A stretch of 24,287 nt of DNA, taken from the NCBI GenBank assembly GCA_937973575.1, contig CALJKH010000050.1, forward strand, positions 1-24,287, written 5' to 3'. The DNA is from an uncultured Solirubrobacterales bacterium. GTDB taxonomy: Bacteria; Actinomycetota; Thermoleophilia; Solirubrobacterales; Solirubrobacteraceae. Below the pieces are notes generated by a model. It worked only from the letters and a program-made list of their open reading frames with translations. It had not been told where the DNA came from and ran no database searches. Position numbers and translations under genes: made by a program. Positions 13,341 to 21,013 of this stretch are shown here, piece after piece. How positions within the stretch are numbered: position 1 is the first letter of the stretch; each line of letters begins with the position of its first letter.

Positions 13341-15773
13341 TCAGCAACTGCGACTTACATTGATCGTGCCGGTGGCCGTTGTAGCGGTGATCTTCAGCAC
13401 CTTGCTGGCTGCTGCGTAGCTCCAAGCAGAGGTTGGGAGCGTGGTTGAACCGAGCTTCACGCAGCCTGGAATAAAGGGACTCTTGAGGGTTCCGAGGGCA
13501 GCATCAATGGCGTAAGTGCGGCCTTGTGAGCCCACCGTCGTCCGAGGAGATGCAATCGCGAGGCTCCACGTGTTCGTTCCCTCAGTCGAGGTAAGAGTCT
13601 CGCCGACACCAAGAGCGCCAGTCCATGTACCCCGTGGGAAAGCCACAATCCGCCGAGTGTCTTGGCGATCTGAAAGGTGGACGATGTCGCTGCTTGTTCC
13701 GTAGTCAGCGAGTGTCCAAACATCTGGAGCGACGAGCGGAATCGCAGCGCCGGCCTTCACGAACAAGGGAATCTGGTCAATCGGAGCTGGAACCGTTACT
13801 GACTTGCCGCCTGTGAGGACGGTGCTCCCCGTGGGCTCAAGGGCTCCCGTCGAAGGGTTAAGGCGCGCTGAACGCCAGAAGTCAACCCAGTCTCCCTTGG
13901 GCAGGTAAGCCGAGCGTGTGGTGGCTCCTTGCTTGAGAACTGGGGCGGCGAGGAAGTCTGGGCCGAACCCGTACTCGTCCTGCAAGGCGACAGCCTTGGC
14001 GTCGGTCGGGTAATCAAGCATCAGTGAGCGCATGATCGGTACGCCGGTGTTGTCGTAGGCCTTTTCCGCGGCTGAGAGGTACGGATAGAGCTGGGTGCGG
14101 AGCTTCGAATACTTAGCCCAGATAGGCAGGTTTTCAGCGTCGGTGATCTGGGTGCGGGACTGAGTCTTGCCAGCCCCAGCGAGGCCGTCAGTCTCGTTCC
14201 GCATTACACCGGAGGCAAAGCCGACTTCAATCCAGCGCTTGAGGAGCTCAGGCTGAAGGGCTGGGACCTGCGTTGAAACAGAGAAGTAACCCCCAATGTC
14301 TGACCCCCAAAGGCTGATTCCCGAAAGGCCCATACCGATGCCGTCCTTGACGACCGATGAGAGGCCGTCGAAGTCCCACCAAGTGGTTGGGTCGCCGCCC
14401 CAAACAACTTGGGCATAAGGGGCTGTGCCAGACCAGCCTGAGCGCTGGAAGCGGGCAAGCGGCTTACCGGCGGTGGCTGAGAAGTCAGAAGCTGCCTTGT
14501 GGTATTCGCGCACATAGAGGTTGTGCATCTGGGTGCCCGGTGTGCCGTCAGTGGCAACAGAGTCTGCTGGCGTGTACTCGCCAAAGTCCTCCATCCAGCC
14601 GTCGTAACCGTGGTCCACGGAGCGTTGCAGCAGGCCTTGGAACTGGCTTACTCCAAGCGGGTTAGTGAAGTCGAATTGACCTACATGGAAGAAGCTCGAT
14701 GCGACATATACGTAGTTGTACGGCGTGCCGTCTGCCTTCTTGGTTAGGGCGTGGGCAGCAACAGCGGGGTTGTAAGCCTCGCTGTAGCTCTCACAGACCA
14801 TCGGATTGAAGTAGGTCGTAACCGCCATGCCGTTGTCGTGGTAGAGGCTTGCGCGGTTGGCCATTGAGGCCTCATTGCCACGGTCACTTCCGCATGGCAG
14901 GTAGTGGCTATATGTCATCCCGAGTGATGTGGGCGAGCCCGCGGCCTTGAGGGATGCGATTGATGTGGCAGCGTCACCGGGCATCTGCACCCACGGACCA
15001 AAGTAGAAGGGCGCTGCCGCAGCTGGCTGACGGCCGGTGGTTTCCGTGTAGAGCCCCAGAGTCTGTGCTGGTGTTCCGCCTGAGAAGACGCGAAGGCTGA
15101 GGTTGCCGCCGTCGACATCAGCTGACCATGTCTTGGCGGTCTTGCCTCCAAAGGTGAATCGGCTCGTCTCGTTGTTGTCAATCAGTACGCCATATCCGCG
15201 GGTGGAGATTGTCCACGGGATCGGGAAGTAGGTCGCGTCAAGGCGGCCACGGAAGCCAGGGGCTGGAATGGTGCGGCCGATTCCGTTCCACTCGAATGGC
15301 TGCCATGGACCGTCGGAGACATAGTTCTCGACGGTGGATGGGCCGGAGACTCCGCCACGGATTGTCTTGTCAGCGCGCTCACCGAAGCCAAGCCACTGTT
15401 CGCCCTTAGAGGCTTTGAAGTCGATGCCTACTGATGTCGGAGTTGTGGAGAGGCCGGTTACTTGGAGTGAGATTGCCTGCACTCCGGTTGCGGTCGGCCG
15501 GATTGTCATTGCGATCACACGGTGTCGTGGGTCGGTCGTCTTCCAGTTCATGATCCAGGCGTCGCCGCTCTTGGTAACACCCGTGCTGTTCGCGATGCCC
15601 TTAATGAGGCCGGTTGCCTTGTAGGTCTTGCCTCCGTCCTTGAACCAGAGGCCGGCTACAGCGTCAGTGGTTGCAACACCACCGCTGAAGCTTGTGGCGC
15701 TTGCTGCCGCTGGGGCCATGACCGATGCTGCCGCGATGGCTGCGACAACCACGGCCTTAGTACGGAAACTCAT
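13341..15773 (-). CDS. Secreted glycoside hydrolase family 31 (alpha-glucosidase-like)
   Basis: Exported alpha-glycosidase of 810 residues. The signal peptide is residues 1-26 (cleavage after AAASA). An N-terminal beta-sandwich precedes a (beta/alpha)8 barrel. The nucleophile is D396 in DGWMEDFGEYTPADS and the acid/base is D461 in WGGDPTTWWDFDGL; they are 65 residues apart. SGISLWGSDIGGY (473-485) is the usual GH31 strand. MEDFGEYTP recalls the sulfoquinovosidase YihQ, but the sulfonate-binding Arg/Trp region does not match, so sulfoquinovose is unlikely. The substrate is probably an alpha-glucan or oligosaccharide. C-terminal beta domains complete the protein. The start has a strong Shine-Dalgarno (GGAGGGGAG, 8 nt away), unlike many neighbours. 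No sugar transporter or regulator is adjacent. Confidence 0.93.
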   Translation of the reverse strand: MSFRTKAVVVAAIAAASVMAPAAASATSFSGGVATTDAVAGLWFKDGGKTYKATGLIKGIANSTGVTKSGDAWIMNWKTTDPRHRVIAMTIRPTATGVQAISLQVTGLSTTPTSVGIDFKASKGEQWLGFGERADKTIRGGVSGPSTVENYVSDGPWQPFEWNGIGRTIPAPGFRGRLDATYFPIPWTISTRGYGVLIDNNETSRFTFGGKTAKTWSADVDGGNLSLRVFSGGTPAQTLGLYTETTGRQPAAAAPFYFGPWVQMPGDAATSIASLKAAGSPTSLGMTYSHYLPCGSDRGNEASMANRASLYHDNGMAVTTYFNPMVCESYSEAYNPAVAAHALTKKADGTPYNYVYVASSFFHVGQFDFTNPLGVSQFQGLLQRSVDHGYDGWMEDFGEYTPADSVATDGTPGTQMHNLYVREYHKAASDFSATAGKPLARFQRSGWSGTAPYAQVVWGGDPTTWWDFDGLSSVVKDGIGMGLSGISLWGSDIGGYFSVSTQVPALQPELLKRWIEVGFASGVMRNETDGLAGAGKTQSRTQITDAENLPIWAKYSKLRTQLYPYLSAAEKAYDNTGVPIMRSLMLDYPTDAKAVALQDEYGFGPDFLAAPVLKQGATTRSAYLPKGDWVDFWRSARLNPSTGALEPTGSTVLTGGKSVTVPAPIDQIPLFVKAGAAIPLVAPDVWTLADYGTSSDIVHLSDRQDTRRIVAFPRGTWTGALGVGETLTSTEGTNTWSLAIASPRTTVGSQGRTYAIDAALGTLKSPFIPGCVKLGSTTLPTSAWSYAAASKVLKITATTATGTINVSRSC

Positions 15774-15876
15774 TTAGGAAACTCCCCTCCCGGAAGACTT
15801 TGTCTACGGGATAGGTTCCCACACAGCGGGCTGGAATGCGCCAGAAATTGGCGCTTCGTCAAGGAGCGCGTGATCT
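15774..15876 (-). promoter_or_regulatory. Leader of the GH31 gene with Shine-Dalgarno site and hairpin
   Basis: The 103-nt gap between the VOC stop and the GH31 start holds a strong Shine-Dalgarno sequence (15782-15790 on the minus strand), a small AGAC-AAA-GTCT inverted repeat (15795-15805), and a 6-bp hairpin GCGCCA-N5-TGGCGC (15838-15854). A possible -35 TTGACG lies at 15857-15862, but no good -10 is spaced from it. The hairpin lacks a T-run, so it is not a standard terminator. Confidence 0.45.
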
Positions 15877-16374
15877 CTAAGCCGAGGGCTGACTTAGCTC
15901 ATCCAGCAGGTCGTTTAGGTCTAGCGGGAGGGTGACCATGTCAAGCGTCCCATCCGCGAGCCGTGGCCATTCGGACTCAGCCTTGTCCCAGTAGAGCTCG
16001 ACTCCATTCCCGTCAGGGTCGCTGAGGTAGAGGGCCTCGCTTACACCATGGTCCGAGGCTCCCTCAAGGGGATAGCCAGCGTCGAGAAGACGCTTGAGAG
16101 CATCGGCGAGGGCGGCCCTGGTTGGGTAGAGGATCGCAGCGTGGAAAAGGCCAGTCGTGCCACGGGGTGGGGGTGATCCGCCTTTGCTCATCCAGGTGTT
16201 GAGGCCAATGTGGTGGTGGTACCCGCCTGCGGAGACAAATGCGGCCTCTGACCCGTAGCGCTGAGTTACTTCGAACCCGAGGATCCCCGACCAGAAGTCA
16301 AGAGCGTGGTCAATGTCCGCCACCTTGAGGTGGACATGGCCGATCTTTGTTTCGGGGTGGATAGGTGCGCTCAT
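15877..16374 (-). CDS. VOC (glyoxalase/extradiol dioxygenase-fold) metalloenzyme, CatE-like
   Basis: A soluble protein of 165 residues with two beta-alpha-beta-beta-beta modules. IGHVHLKVADIDHALDFWSGILGF (about 11-34) opens the fold, followed by GGYHHHIGLNTW (50-61), FHAAILYPTR (77-86), and SDHGVSEALYLSDPDGNGVELYWD (107-130). Likely metal ligands are H13 or H15, H78 and E126. The DHGVSEALYLSDPDGNGVELYWD segment resembles catechol-2,3-dioxygenase CatE proteins, but many such small proteins have other activities. No ring-cleavage partners are near. A Shine-Dalgarno-like GAAAGGCGG precedes the ATG. Family assignment is sure; the reaction is not. Confidence 0.88.
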   Translation of the reverse strand: MSAPIHPETKIGHVHLKVADIDHALDFWSGILGFEVTQRYGSEAAFVSAGGYHHHIGLNTWMSKGGSPPPRGTTGLFHAAILYPTRAALADALKRLLDAGYPLEGASDHGVSEALYLSDPDGNGVELYWDKAESEWPRLADGTLDMVTLPLDLNDLLDELSQPSA

Positions 16375-16477
16375 GGGGCCGCCTTTCGGATCGTCTGAAG
16401 ATTACTTACAAAAGGTTAGCAAACCGTGCCCGGGCGTATGCTTATCCCAACTCAACTCGGACTAAGGAAGTGGATCA
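16375..16477. promoter_or_regulatory. Divergent promoter region between the VOC and SDR genes
   Basis: For the SDR gene, a -10-like TATGCT at 16437-16442 and an AAGGAAG ribosome site at 16464-16470 (7 nt before the GTG) are clear. For the VOC gene, a -10-like TAATCT on the minus strand and GAAAGGCGG are possible. A short inverted repeat GGTT-AGCA-AACC lies between them at 16414-16425. Confidence 0.5.
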
Positions 16478-17338
16478 GTGGGGCAATTCGAAGGTAGGAC
16501 AGTTTTCATGTCAGGCGGCAGCAGAGGCATCGGCCTCGCAATAGCTGAGAAGCTCGCCTCAGAGGGAGCCAATGTTGCTCTCGTGGCGAAGACGGATACG
16601 CCAGACCCTCGTCTCCCAGGCACGATTCACACCGCTGCAGCTGCGATTGAAGCCGCTGGCGGCAAGGCTCTCCCAATTGTTGGTGACATCCGTGACGAGG
16701 AATCAGTCACAAGTGCGGTTGCCAAGACGGTTGAGGCCTTCGGTGGGATTGACATCTGCATCAACAACGCCTCGGCTATCAACCTCGTTCCGATTGCGGA
16801 CCTGCCGGTGAAGCGCCTTGACTTGATGCTCGACATCAACATTCGGGGAACCTTCGCCGTTACTCAGGCGTGCCTTCCTTACCTGCGCGAATCGGACCAT
16901 GCTCACATCCTGTCGCTCTGTCCACCGATGAACCCAGACCCCAAGTGGCTGACGATGCATGCGCCTTACACGGTGTCCAAATATGGAATGTCAATGGTCA
17001 CCCTCGGCGCTGGAGCCTCGGAGGCCGCTAACGGGGTCGCAGCCAACTGCCTCTGGCCAAGGACGATCATCGCCACTGCAGCAGTCCAGAACCTGCTCGG
17101 TGGGGACGAGGCGATGGGCCGGGCACGGACGCCTGAAATCCTCGCTGACGCAGCCGCAGTGATCCTCGCCCGCGATCCGAAGGAATGCACTGGCAACACG
17201 TACATCGACGATGAGGTCCTTGCCGAGGCCGGCATCACAGATCTCAGCGGCTACCGCGCAGCGCCAGATGGTGAACTGATCCTCGACGTCTTTGTTGACG
17301 ACTGGGGCCAGTTTGGGCCAGATGGCGCTCCTGCCTGA
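16478..17338 (+). CDS. Short-chain dehydrogenase/reductase, HSDL2-like
   Basis: NAD(P)-dependent oxidoreductase of 286 residues. The cofactor motif SGGSRGIG is at 12-19 and NNAS at 96-99; the catalytic set is S146, Y164 and K168 (YTVSK). The segment ILSLCPPMNPDPKWLTMHAPYTVSK and the C-terminal DPKECTGNTYIDDEVLAEAGI match the hydroxysteroid dehydrogenase-like 2 group, which is linked to fatty-acid metabolism in animals. The sterol carrier domain found in animal HSDL2 is absent. A GTG start is supported by AAGGAAG 7 nt upstream. The acyl-CoA dehydrogenase follows 155 nt downstream, so a lipid-related role fits. The substrate is unknown. Confidence 0.92.
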   Translation: MGQFEGRTVFMSGGSRGIGLAIAEKLASEGANVALVAKTDTPDPRLPGTIHTAAAAIEAAGGKALPIVGDIRDEESVTSAVAKTVEAFGGIDICINNASAINLVPIADLPVKRLDLMLDINIRGTFAVTQACLPYLRESDHAHILSLCPPMNPDPKWLTMHAPYTVSKYGMSMVTLGAGASEAANGVAANCLWPRTIIATAAVQNLLGGDEAMGRARTPEILADAAAVILARDPKECTGNTYIDDEVLAEAGITDLSGYRAAPDGELILDVFVDDWGQFGPDGAPA

Positions 17339-17426
17339 CAAGTCGGCGATCGCCTGATCCATTAGAGGTTTGGCGGCGTAGTAGCGGGTAAGAAAGGCGC
17401 GTGCGACTTCCCGTCGCGTCTGCCGC

Positions 17427-17485
17427 TACCATTTCGTTGACTCGCGAGTCAATAAAAACTCGCGACCCCCGAGAGATTGAAAGGA
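17427..17485 (+). promoter_or_regulatory. Promoter, palindromic operator and RBS of the acyl-CoA dehydrogenase
   Basis: A -10-like TACCAT (17427-17432) is followed by the perfect 16-bp palindrome TTGACTCGCGAGTCAA (17437-17452), which would cover the transcription start. The 8-mer ACTCGCGA from its core is repeated at 17458-17465. The ribosome site GAAAGGA (17479-17485) lies 8 nt before the ATG. This fits repression by a TetR-like dimer; the regulator is not in the window. Confidence 0.65.
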
Positions 17486-17493
17486 ACGCCCTA

Positions 17494-18753
17494 ATGGCAA
17501 CCACAGCCCCAGAGCCAACATCAGAGGAGACGGCAGTAGAGCCGAACTTCTCGCTTGCACTTAATCAGGAGCAGAAGGACCTAGTTGAATGGGTTCACGG
17601 CTTCGCTGAAGGCGTTATGCGCCCAGCCGCCCACGAGTGGGATGAGCGCGAAGAGTTCCCATGGGAAATCGTTGAGGAAGCAGCCAAGATCGGCCTTTAC
17701 GGCTTTGAGGCAATGGGACAGTTCTTTGCTGACCCAACCGGACTCAGCATGCCCCTCGTCAGCGAAGAGCTCTTCTGGGGCGACGCCGGCATCGGCATGT
17801 CAATCCAGGGCACCGGCCTTGCTGTAGCTGCCATCGTCGGCCAGGGTACACCTGAGCAGATCGGTGAGTGGGTACCGCAGTGCTACGGCACACCGGGCGA
17901 CCTCAAGATCGCAGCATTCTGCGCATCGGAGCCAGAGGCTGGCTCAGACGTTTCAGCTCAGCGCACCACTGCCAAGTTCGATGAGGCCACCAACGAGTGG
18001 GTTCTGAACGGTCAGAAGGCATGGGCAACCAACGGCGGCATCGCCAACGTTCACGTTGTCACCGCTGTTGTTGACAAGGAGCTCGGCTCACGTGGCCAGG
18101 CTGCGTTCATCATTCCGCCAAACACCAAGGGTTGTGAGCAGGGCGCCAAGGTCAAGAAGCACGGCATCCGCGCATCACACACAGCTGACCTCCACCTTGA
18201 CGACTGCCGCATTCCGGCAGAGTTGGTTCTCGGTGGCAAGGAGAAGCTCGATGAGCGCCTCGCACGTGTCCGTGAAGGCAAGAAGGCCAAGACTCAGGCT
18301 GCAATGCAGACCTTCGAGGCCACTCGCCCGATCGTGGGTGCTCAGGCTCTGGGTATCGCGCGTGCTGCTTACGAGTACTCACTCGAGTACGCCAAGACCC
18401 GCGAGCAGTTCGGTCGCCCAATCATCGACAACCAGTCGATCGCTTTCGACCTTGCCGATATGGCAATGGAAATCGACGCAGCGCGCCTCCTCGTGTGGCG
18501 TGCAGCATGGATGGGTCGCAACGGCGTTGAGTTCAAGAACGCTGAAGGCTCAATGAGCAAGGCCAAGGCCGGCGAGGTTGCAGTTAAGGCAACTGAGCGC
18601 GCAATCCAGATCCTCGGCGGTAACGGCTACACCCGCGAGTACCCGGTTGAGCGTTGGCACCGTGACGCGAAGATCTACATGATCTTCGAGGGCACCTCAG
18701 AGATCCAGCGCGTAGTTATCTCGCGTGCAATCTCGGGTATGCGCCTGCGGTAG
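17494..18753 (+). CDS. Acyl-CoA dehydrogenase
   Basis: FAD enzyme catalysing alpha,beta-desaturation of an acyl-CoA, the first step of beta-oxidation or branched amino-acid breakdown. The ATG at 17494 is chosen for its ribosome site; a longer frame from 17401 would read through the palindrome. It has 419 residues. The N-terminal helical domain is about 22-140, the beta domain starts at AAFCASEPEAGSDVS (140-154) with KAWATNGG (175-182), and the C-terminal helices include KTREQFGRPI (301-310) and ILGGNGYTREYPVERWHRDAK (given by its ends, 373-393). The catalytic base is E399 in IFEGTSEIQR, as in medium- and short-chain enzymes rather than the isovaleryl type. A basic stretch at 249-267 (KEKLDERLARVREGKKAKT) lengthens one loop. 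Codons look more uniform than in neighbouring genes, suggesting high expression. Confidence 0.96.
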   Translation: MATTAPEPTSEETAVEPNFSLALNQEQKDLVEWVHGFAEGVMRPAAHEWDEREEFPWEIVEEAAKIGLYGFEAMGQFFADPTGLSMPLVSEELFWGDAGIGMSIQGTGLAVAAIVGQGTPEQIGEWVPQCYGTPGDLKIAAFCASEPEAGSDVSAQRTTAKFDEATNEWVLNGQKAWATNGGIANVHVVTAVVDKELGSRGQAAFIIPPNTKGCEQGAKVKKHGIRASHTADLHLDDCRIPAELVLGGKEKLDERLARVREGKKAKTQAAMQTFEATRPIVGAQALGIARAAYEYSLEYAKTREQFGRPIIDNQSIAFDLADMAMEIDAARLLVWRAAWMGRNGVEFKNAEGSMSKAKAGEVAVKATERAIQILGGNGYTREYPVERWHRDAKIYMIFEGTSEIQRVVISRAISGMRLR

Positions 18754-18778
18754 TCCGCAACAGTCATTCGCAGTGCCC

Positions 18779-18817
18779 AGAGGGGTGGAGGCTTACGAGC
18801 TTCCGCCCCTCTTTTTT
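18779..18817 (+). terminator. Rho-independent terminator after the acyl-CoA dehydrogenase
   Basis: AGAGGGGTGGAGGC (18779-18792) pairs with GCTTCCGCCCCTCT (18799-18812), with two G-T wobbles, around a TTACGA loop, and T6 follows at 18812-18817. It lies 25 nt after the stop codon and isolates the gene from the deacetylase downstream. Confidence 0.93.
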
Positions 18818-18864
18818 GCTTGCCAATAACCCGCCCAGTTGCCTCAGCGGCTATCGGGCCGGGT

Positions 18865-18870
18865 TACCCT
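18865..18870 (+). promoter_or_regulatory. -10-like TACCCT, leaderless start of the deacetylase
   Basis: TACCCT is followed by GAAGGCA (7 nt) and the ATG at 18878. GAAGG is only 2 nt from the ATG, too close to act as a normal ribosome site, which favours leaderless use. Confidence 0.5.
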
Positions 18871-18877
18871 GAAGGCA

Positions 18878-20116
18878 ATGCCGAACAGCAGCAAACAAGG
18901 TTCGCGGCGCATGTCACGCATTCGCTTGGCCGTCCTGATGGCCCTAGGGGTCTACACGGCCTCTTTGGCCGCTCCAGCCGGGGGCTCGCTTGAGCCGAAG
19001 CACCCTGCCGCTTCAGCATCTCCAGCAGTTGTTTGGCCCCTTGATATTCGCGCTGCGACCCTCACTCAGCAGGGGTACTCGTTCGAGCTCGCAATCCGCA
19101 CTTCCGGCTCATTCTCCGCGACTGAAATAGCAGCCTCAGGTGGGCGCTCGCTGTGCCTCAACCTGCTTCGTGGGTCCGGTGGGCTCGCAGTGCGCCGTGC
19201 ATGTCTCGGACTCGCCGCTGGCAAACCACGCATGATTTTGGAGACGCTCAATGAGGCAGGCATTCCCACATCATCAAAGTCTTTGGTGAGGGCAACGATT
19301 ACGCGCCCTGCGTCCAATCGCCTTGTTGCCACTATTCCCGCAGCCGATTTAGGTCTTGCACTTGGCAAGTTCCGCTGGCAGGCATCCAGCAGCTGGGTTG
19401 ACTCAGCGGGCTGCACAGATCCTGGCTGCTCAGACACCCAGCCTTCGACTCCAAGCGCAGCAAGATTTGCAGAGCCGATCCCAACCGGTTGCACTATGGC
19501 TGGCCCAACGCCGGTCTCCAACGCTTCCCGACGCCACCGCGTCGTCGCGATTTCATTTGATGATGGGCCCTCGAAGTACACGCGGCAGATCCTGTCGCTG
19601 CTTCGCAAGAACAAGGCACACGCAACCTTCTTCCAGATTGGGAACCAGATGGGGGGCATGGCCGCTGTCCAGAAGCAGATCCTCGCTGAGGGCAACCTGA
19701 TCGGAGACCATTCGTGGTCGCACCCTGTGCTGTCAGGGGGCGGTCCCTTCGCCAGCTCCGAGGTCAGCCGTACCAAGGCACGGATCATCAAGCAGGCAGG
19801 CTTCACCCCGTGCCTGATGAGGCCTCCATACGGCGCAAGTTCTGGTGGTCTCGTAAGCATCGTCAAGGCCCAGAAGATGCTCACCGTCCTTTGGGATGTT
19901 GACCCGACAGACTGGTCACGCCCTGGCGCAGGCGCGATCGTCTCGCGCGTTCTCGGCCAAGTACGGCCTGGCTCGATCATCCTGATGCATGACGGTGGCG
20001 GAGACCGATCCCAGAGTGTTGCGGCTGCCGCAACAATTCTTCCTACCCTGAAGCGCAGGGGGTATCAAGTGGTGAGCGTCGAAACGCTTCTAGGACTCAA
20101 ACTTAAGTACGGATGA
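18878..20116 (+). CDS. Secreted polysaccharide deacetylase (NodB fold, CE4)
   Basis: Exported metal-dependent deacetylase of 412 residues acting on peptidoglycan or another acetylated glycan. The basic N-region and hydrophobic core (RIRLAVLMALGVYTASLAAPAG) form a signal peptide. Residues about 50-190 are a separate, mostly beta domain (LTQQGYSFELAIRTSG...GRSLCLNLL...RRACLGLAAG) with several cysteines and no family I can name. The NodB domain starts at about 218: AISFDDGP with D228/D229, metal histidines H278 and H282 in GDHSWSHP, RPPYGASSG, WDVDPTDW and ILMHDGG. All key motifs are intact. The ATG at 18878 fits the promoter-like box; an ATG at 18911 is possible. It overlaps the next gene by 4 nt (ATGA), so the pair is coupled. 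Confidence 0.93.
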   Translation: MPNSSKQGSRRMSRIRLAVLMALGVYTASLAAPAGGSLEPKHPAASASPAVVWPLDIRAATLTQQGYSFELAIRTSGSFSATEIAASGGRSLCLNLLRGSGGLAVRRACLGLAAGKPRMILETLNEAGIPTSSKSLVRATITRPASNRLVATIPAADLGLALGKFRWQASSSWVDSAGCTDPGCSDTQPSTPSAARFAEPIPTGCTMAGPTPVSNASRRHRVVAISFDDGPSKYTRQILSLLRKNKAHATFFQIGNQMGGMAAVQKQILAEGNLIGDHSWSHPVLSGGGPFASSEVSRTKARIIKQAGFTPCLMRPPYGASSGGLVSIVKAQKMLTVLWDVDPTDWSRPGAGAIVSRVLGQVRPGSIILMHDGGGDRSQSVAAAATILPTLKRRGYQVVSVETLLGLKLKYG

Positions 20117-20985
20117 TCATGGATGGACACGGACGCAGAGCTGCACTGGCCGTGGCCCTTGCGGCCGCTGGTCTAGCCGTGCCCTGCAGCGTCGCGTTTG
20201 GTGATTCGGGAGGTGTGGCTCCTGGCTCGAGTGGCTCGGGCTCAACAACCACCACCAGCACAACAACGACCACTCCGAAACCAACTCCCAAGCCGAAGCC
20301 CAAGCCAAAGCCAAAGCCGAGGCCCCGGTTTCCAATCTGGAAGGAGCAGGACCTCACGGGAGTGTTGATCACTCAGTACTGGTCGGTTCCCGAACGTTGG
20401 TTTGTCGGGGCAAAGGTTGTCGCCCCTGGCCTGTTGAAGCCTCACCGCGCCGATTTCCTCTACTCCGCAAGTGGCGTCGCGATGGAAGGCGACGGGATCG
20501 GGCTTGACGGACGGCATGTGCACTGGGAGTACGGCGGCAACTGGATCGGCAAGGCCCAAGGCCTCGGAGGCTGGCCCCCATACTGGCTGAGCGAGGGTTT
20601 TTGGTGGACTAAGGCACCAGCTGGCAAGCGGAAGGTCACCTTCCGTCTCGAGAGCGGGGGCTGGTCGAATGGCAAGGGAGCCATCGCCGTACCGCCAAGG
20701 CAGGTCCGGTTTGGCGATGGGCCTTCCCGTTACCTGAAGCCGTGGGGCTCGATCGCGGTCGACCCACGCGTAATTCCTTTCGGAAGCGCAGTAAAGATTC
20801 CCTACCGGCGCGGCTGGTTCTGCGCGCAGGACACTGGTGGGGCGATTAAGGGTCGCCACATTGACGTCTACAGGCCCGCGCCAGCTACGCGCGAGGGTGG
20901 CAACACTGTCTACAACGGCAAACTCCATGTGCTTCCGCCCTCAGTTGCAAAGGCGAAGATCAAGCGCTGGAAGTGCGTGCATTGA
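20113..20985 (+). CDS. Exported 3D-domain protein with Thr- and Lys-Pro-rich linker
   Basis: A 290-residue exported protein. The signal peptide is about residues 1-30 (GHGRRAALAVALAAAGLAVPCSVAFG). A linker of Thr (45-54) and alternating Lys-Pro (55-72) probably spans the cell wall. The middle region (75-200) is rich in Trp and Gly. The C-terminal 3D domain has its three aspartates in AVDPRVIPFG (D217), AQDTGGAIKG (D240) and HIDVYRP (D251), the pattern of the double-psi barrel found in MltA, YabE and Rpf2-type proteins that act on peptidoglycan. Whether it is a lytic transglycosylase is inference. An ATG at 20119 is an alternative start. It is translationally coupled to the upstream deacetylase; the two probably modify wall glycan together. 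Confidence 0.88.
   Translation: MIMDGHGRRAALAVALAAAGLAVPCSVAFGDSGGVAPGSSGSGSTTTTSTTTTTPKPTPKPKPKPKPKPRPRFPIWKEQDLTGVLITQYWSVPERWFVGAKVVAPGLLKPHRADFLYSASGVAMEGDGIGLDGRHVHWEYGGNWIGKAQGLGGWPPYWLSEGFWWTKAPAGKRKVTFRLESGGWSNGKGAIAVPPRQVRFGDGPSRYLKPWGSIAVDPRVIPFGSAVKIPYRRGWFCAQDTGGAIKGRHIDVYRPAPATREGGNTVYNGKLHVLPPSVAKAKIKRWKCVH
20245..20328 (+). repeat. Low-complexity Thr/Lys-Pro coding repeat
   Basis: Imperfect ACC/ACA (Thr) codons followed by a tandem AAGCCN hexamer encoding (Lys-Pro)n inside the 3D-domain gene. It can change in length by slippage in units of 6 nt without shifting the frame. Confidence 0.8.
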
Positions 20986-21013
20986 GCCTCTCCCAAGTCT
21001 CGGCTAGCAGCTG

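Noticed and set aside
13341..15773. GH31 as a sulfoquinovosidase (YihQ-like)
   Set aside because: MEDFGEYTP is similar, but the segment that carries the sulfonate-binding Arg and Trp in YihQ does not match, and no sulfoquinovose pathway genes are near.
16414..16425. GGTT-AGCA-AACC inverted repeat between the VOC and SDR genes
   Set aside because: Arms of only 4 bp; too weak to call an operator without conservation data.
17345..17354. GGCGATCGCC palindrome after the SDR gene
   Set aside because: A 10-bp GC-rich palindrome at a single place with no promoter around it; may be chance.
17401..17493. N-terminal extension of the acyl-CoA dehydrogenase from a GTG at 17401
   Set aside because: It would read through the -10 box and the palindrome; the ATG at 17494 has a good ribosome site.
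18839..18877. TTG start for the deacetylase
   Set aside because: It overlaps the promoter-like box and adds no signal-peptide feature; the ATG at 18878 is better placed.
19066..19980. 304-residue minus-strand open frame
   Set aside because: Antisense shadow of the polysaccharide deacetylase, whose catalytic motifs are intact.
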